Origin: Coptis chinensis
Lineage: Eukaryota > Streptophyta > Magnoliopsida > Ranunculales > Ranunculaceae
Length of the DNA stretch: 64,000 nt
Assembly: GCA_015680905.1 (NCBI GenBank)
Contig: CM027382.1
Location: 17,333,501 to 17,397,500 of the forward strand
Direction of reading: 5' to 3'
In this document: positions 60,385-64,000 of the stretch, piece by piece
How the letters are laid out: every line of letters starts with the position of its first letter
Position numbering within the stretch: the stretch's first letter is position 1
Position numbers and translations under genes: made by a program
The notes under the pieces: generated by a model
What the model saw: only the letters and a program-made list of their open reading frames with translations
Databases searched by the model: none
What the model was told of the DNA's origin: nothing

Positions 60385-60665
60385 GCTCCATATATTATAG
60401 AACCCCTTCTTTACTGCAGCATCTGCACTGAAGTTAATTTCCTTCCCTCAATGTATGGGAAATCTTCCACTGTTCTAGCTTCTTTAGCGATATTTGCCAT
60501 GCATCTTGATTTCAATTGCCAAGGAAGCTTTCCCTCTTTGATTGCTAGAACCACTGCCATAGAGTCACATTCGATTCATAATTTTATCCAACTGTTATCC
60601 ACACCTATTTCCCACTATCCATTCTGCCTTTGCAACCCAATCTGGGTGGCATTATTTCCTAAAAC
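60385..60665 (-). pseudogene. LINE RNase H scrap
   Basis: Minus strand, in broken frames: DSMAVVLAIKEGKLPWQLKS and RTVEDFPYIEG-type pieces, followed by a frame reading INFSADAAVKKG. These resemble the C-terminal half of the RVT_3 RNase H of plant LINEs (usual pattern E.D....V..I, REIN..AD.AAKKG). Isolated and dead. Confidence 0.6.
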
Positions 60666-60669
60666 ATAG

Positions 60670-62490
60670 CAATAAAGAATCGAACACTATAATCTACCAA
60701 ATAAAATCAAAGTGTTTTTAATTGCATCAAAATAAATAAATCAACAACTAATTGATTTACTACCAATGAGACCTTAGGGTACATAAAAGTTAAATCAACG
60801 ATTAATTGGTTTACTATCAATAAGACCTTAGGGTACATAAAATTTGTTTATGATCAATGAATATTATCATCCCACTATAAAATAAGTCATCAAAAAAATT
60901 GTTTAGACTTTTAAATATTATATACTTTTTGCTTGAAATTTTTCTTTCGAGCGTTGTTAGAAATATTGTTTTACATTGACAACGCAACCGCAGGCCGCAA
61001 TGCAATTCACGGGTAACTTGCTGTAAAACACGCACCTGCAATGCAAAATTTGTAAACCAATTCACGGGTTATAACTTGGGTGTAAACACATTGTGACGAA
61101 GTCACATGTTATTTCTAGTAATAAACACTTCAAGGTAAGATTGGCAGGCTTCACTTACTAGACCAGTGAATTCAATCTCTTGTATTGTATTGGAACTCCG
61201 TGATGTGCTCGATTATAAGCCAGTAACGAACTTCTCAATATACAACTTGTGTATGTGTGCAACTAATTGTTCATACAATCATACGTAAGTGCTTTACTGA
61301 TCGAGATGCATCTGCAGAATGTTCTAAATCTTCGTGACACCACCCTAGTCATGAATGCTACCTCTCTTATAAAAAAGAATGATAGAATATGACGATTGGT
61401 GAATAAGATCATCAAGAAGTTTTGAGAAGTGGTCAGTTCCACTGGTACTGCTCTTGTTGGACATGGTAACACTTCTTTTTACAGTTATGGCTGTTGTGAA
61501 GATGCTTTAACCACCCAAAAAAATAAGGGATGCATAGAACAAAGGGTACCCTAGAACAAATCCAAGGCCTTACTTCTTGGAGATTTCTTTAACCAAATGG
61601 CCGACGAGGAAGTCGATTTCTAAAAGCAGAGATTTTGAAAAGTAAGCTGGTTCTTGGATGGGAAAGGAATCGTGGGTTTTTGTGTATGTCGTTGTTCATG
61701 GGCCTTGCTATGACAAATGGGGAGGTCATGGGCTCATGGCCAGCCGGAGTCAGGTTGCTAAATTGAGTGGTCTCAATTCGAGCTAGTTTAGATGGGGTTG
61801 AGCCGTTGAGGTGAACCATAACAATGTCTTGACGGCTTATTAAAATCGCTTTCAAGAACAAGTGGTTATAGTAAATTGGTGCAAAGATTCTGCATAATCC
61901 TATGACAACAAGTCAACATTACTTCATATATTTATTGACTGATCGTGTGAAACTGACTATATATTACTATAATGAAGCGCGTTTACAATTAATCAACCAA
62001 ACTCGTAGTCTTTTGTTATTGTTCTACAAAGTACAAACTATGGACAGTATGCAACATGATGATGTTAATGTGATGGGTTCATGGGCCAAACCAACTTTAC
62101 AAAAGTACAAAGGCACCAGCAGAACAATATCTTTGACAGTCAACAAAACAAAATGCATTTTTCAGTAGAGAAAAATTCTAGCTACACTCACTGTTTTTTA
62201 TTTTTAATGCATGACATGAATACCAAAAATATATTCAAGTAAACTAAAATGATTACATGGATTATATAACCAGACGTGTTGAACTATTGAACATAAAAAA
62301 CATACAATGTGAATTTCAACTTAACCAAGTTTGAACCTTTTATTTGTCAATTCAAACAATTCTAATAGAGTTATATAGACCATATTTTCTTTTCTAGATC
62401 TGATAGTCAATATATAGGCCATATTGACTTCAATTCAAGTGACTTAGTAGAATAAGGACAAATGTTAATAAACTATTGAGTATAAACATT
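60670..62490. other. Intergenic, no gene recognised
   Basis: AT-rich. A 45-bp motif (TTRATTTACTA...GACCTTAGGGTACATAAAA) is repeated at about 60,750-60,790 and 60,800-60,840. Small ORFs lack recognisable motifs. Confidence 0.5.
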
Positions 62491-62650
62491 GGGGATTGGG
62501 GATGGTTATATGAACTCCACTTAAAGTGATTCCAATGTTATTCCACCACTAAATACAATGAATTAGAAACTGATTTTTTGTGGAGATGTTCTTCATACAT
62601 TAGAGATTATTCTCCTAAAAAATCAGTTCATTTGGAGAAATACAGCCTTG
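62490..62650. repeat. MITE relic, copy 2
   Basis: Inverted relative to 36,590-36,850: ACAATGAATTAGAAACTGAT plus GTGGAGATGTT at 62,553-62,590, and TTATATGAACTCCA at about 62,506. Confidence 0.55.
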
Positions 62651-63120
62651 TGAAAAATCGTTTAGAATGTTATGAAATTATCCAACGACCTAGATTTTTT
62701 TTTAAAAAAAAATTCATAACAATTTATTTTTTATTTTTTTGCCAAAGGGTAAAGGGTGATTGGTTAATAAATAAAATGGGAAAAGTTACCAATAGTAGCA
62801 GTTCTTTACAGATACAAAAGGTAAAGATTAGTAAGGTAGCATTTTCTCTACTGCCACACCATATACCGTCTGTTAAGACTTAAGACACAAATCGATATAA
62901 GGTTCAAACTCCAAAGAACAAAGGTATTCAAAACGAATATTTGAAAAACGTGTATAAATAATCCATTTCTTTTAGACACCACAACCTAAGTCGCCAGCAA
63001 CTTCTAAGAAAGGATATTTTCAATACTTCGCTTTCAACGAGAAACACTTGAATGATATTCATTATTTTATTCCAATTTTCTTTATTGACAGAAAGCATGC
63101 ATGATACATTGACACACCTC

Positions 63121-63128
63121 TATATAAA
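63121..63128 (+). promoter_or_regulatory. Candidate TATA box of the CYP82 gene
   Basis: TATATAAA, 153 bp before the CYP82 ATG, followed by a C/A-rich leader. A second TATAAATA lies at 62,952. The nearer box gives a leader of usual length (about 120 bp). Confidence 0.55.
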
Positions 63129-63280
63129 CCAATCAAACTAAGTACTTCAACCACATTCAAATTCATTCCCCATATCTTCTTCACTTGAATCACATTCATA
63201 TTCATTATTCTCATCTTAGAACATTTCTTATCAAGTCTAGCTATTTCACCACAAAAGTTCAACTAATCGAATCATCCAAC

Positions 63281-64000
63281 ATGATTCTTCAACTTGTATT
63301 AGCCTTTCTTGCTGTATTTGTTCTTTATACTAAATTTTGGTATAAATCTGCACCAAGCAAAAGTAGCACTACCAATTACAAAAGAAGGAATGTAGCACCA
63401 GTAGCTGGTGGCGCAAAGCCCATTCTTGGTCATCTCCAAATGTTAATGGGAGGTGAACTGCCTCATCATGTTCTTGGAAAATTGGCCGATAAGTATGGAC
63501 CAGCCTTTATGATCCAAATAGGTCCACACCCAGAACTCGTAGTCAGTAGCTGGGAGCTGGCGAAGGAGTGTTTCACCACCAACGATAAATATTTCACGAA
63601 TCGTCCCAGCAACATGGCAATGAAGCTCTTGACCTATGACCAAGCATCAGTTGGCTTTGCACCTTATGGACCTCTTTGGGTGGAAATGCGCAAGGTCTCT
63701 AAGTCTAATCTCCTCACTAGCCAAAGGATTCAGATGCAAAACCAAGTCCGAGCTTCTGAAGTGGGCGCGTTCTTCAATGAGCTATACCAACTCTGTTCAA
63801 CTTCAAACGACACTACTTGTACTGTTACTGATGGTGCTATTGGTCATGAAGTTGGGCAGGGTTCGGTCATAGTAGAGATGAACAAATGGTTCGAAGAGTT
63901 GACACTCAATGTGGTGACTAGAATGGTGTCCGGTAAACAGAACTATGGGACCAAGGCGCGGCTAGGTCTTAATGAAGCCAAGCATTTCAAAAAAGTGATT
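63281..64000 (+). CDS. CYP82-family cytochrome P450, N-terminal 240 residues (runs off window)
   Basis: A single open frame from ATG at 63,281 to the window end. Residues 2-20 form a hydrophobic ER anchor (LQLVLAFLAVFVLYTKFW), then a basic linker and the proline-rich hinge region PVAGGAKPILGHL. Family-specific blocks are LADKYGPAFMIQIGPHPELV, SSWELAKECFTTNDKYFTNR and VGFAPYGPLWVEMRKV, the last with the C-helix WxxxR haem-propionate contact. These blocks are typical of CYP82 enzymes, which hydroxylate alkaloids, terpenoids or flavonoids with CYP reductase at the ER. The haem Cys, ExxR and I-helix lie outside. An insert after LCSTSNDTT (Cys/Thr/Gly-rich, about residues 172-200) is longer than I expect for the family. 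Substrate cannot be told. Confidence 0.93.
   Translation, partial: MILQLVLAFLAVFVLYTKFWYKSAPSKSSTTNYKRRNVAPVAGGAKPILGHLQMLMGGELPHHVLGKLADKYGPAFMIQIGPHPELVVSSWELAKECFTTNDKYFTNRPSNMAMKLLTYDQASVGFAPYGPLWVEMRKVSKSNLLTSQRIQMQNQVRASEVGAFFNELYQLCSTSNDTTCTVTDGAIGHEVGQGSVIVEMNKWFEELTLNVVTRMVSGKQNYGTKARLGLNEAKHFKKVI

Noticed and set aside
63062-63262. Minus-strand 66-residue ORF upstream of CYP82
   Set aside because: Overlaps the CYP82 promoter and leader; no recognised motif.

Overview
The window is nuclear DNA from a flowering plant, most likely a eudicot. The evidence is AT-rich intergenic sequence, GT-AG introns, a pentatricopeptide-repeat gene with plant-type E/DYW ends, a CYP82-family cytochrome P450, plant LINEs with C-terminal RNase H, chromovirus-like Ty3/gypsy sequence, CACTA and Mutator transposons, and many pieces of plant genes. 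The CYP82 fragment resembles enzymes of alkaloid and terpenoid specialised metabolism, but the species cannot be fixed from sequence alone.

Only two loci look like working host genes. One is an intronless PPR-DYW gene at 17,656-20,031 (+), apparently the counterpart of Arabidopsis At4g35130. The other is the 5' part of a CYP82 gene at 63,281 (+), which runs off the window. Almost everything else is transposable elements, often nested, and broken gene copies.

Layout. 1-1,846: part of a long LTR (reverse orientation) sitting in LINE A. 1,847-7,172: LINE A (-), split by a solo LTR at 5,000-6,673. 7,310-11,415: LINE B (-). 11,814-17,258: a complete-ended Mutator-like element (MULE) with about 200-bp terminal inverted repeats, a perfect 9-bp target duplication, a decayed FAR1-type transposase and a captured antisense piece of a host PI4-kinase-gamma gene. 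17,656-20,031: PPR gene. 20,524-33,069: Ty3/gypsy element with 5-bp target duplication, split in its integrase region by a 6.6-kb CACTA transposon (25,323-31,921) that carries an intron-containing copy of a host RNase H gene. 34,589-36,418: a 960-bp tandem duplication carrying two foldback MITEs per unit and long (TA)n tracts. 37,056-44,440: LINE C (-), split by a 3,260-bp solo LTR of the same family as the one at the window start.

45,080-55,730 is a graveyard of host-gene fragments, all on the minus strand: an unidentified multi-exon gene, the N-terminal half of a clathrin-assembly ANTH gene, a cytochrome-b5-like exon, four exons of mitochondrial aspartate aminotransferase, and one exon of a PP6-type phosphatase. 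56,362-60,262 is a non-coding LTR element (-) with perfect 5-bp target duplication whose interior is built from 137-bp tandem repeats. The rest is MITE relics, a LINE scrap and the CYP82 promoter.

The main story is repeated capture and mixing of host gene segments by DNA transposons (PI4K-gamma by a MULE, RNase H by a CACTA, and a multi-gene assemblage of unknown vehicle), together with deep nesting of retroelements. All calls are from reading the sequence by eye. Family assignments rest on remembered protein motifs, not on database searches.
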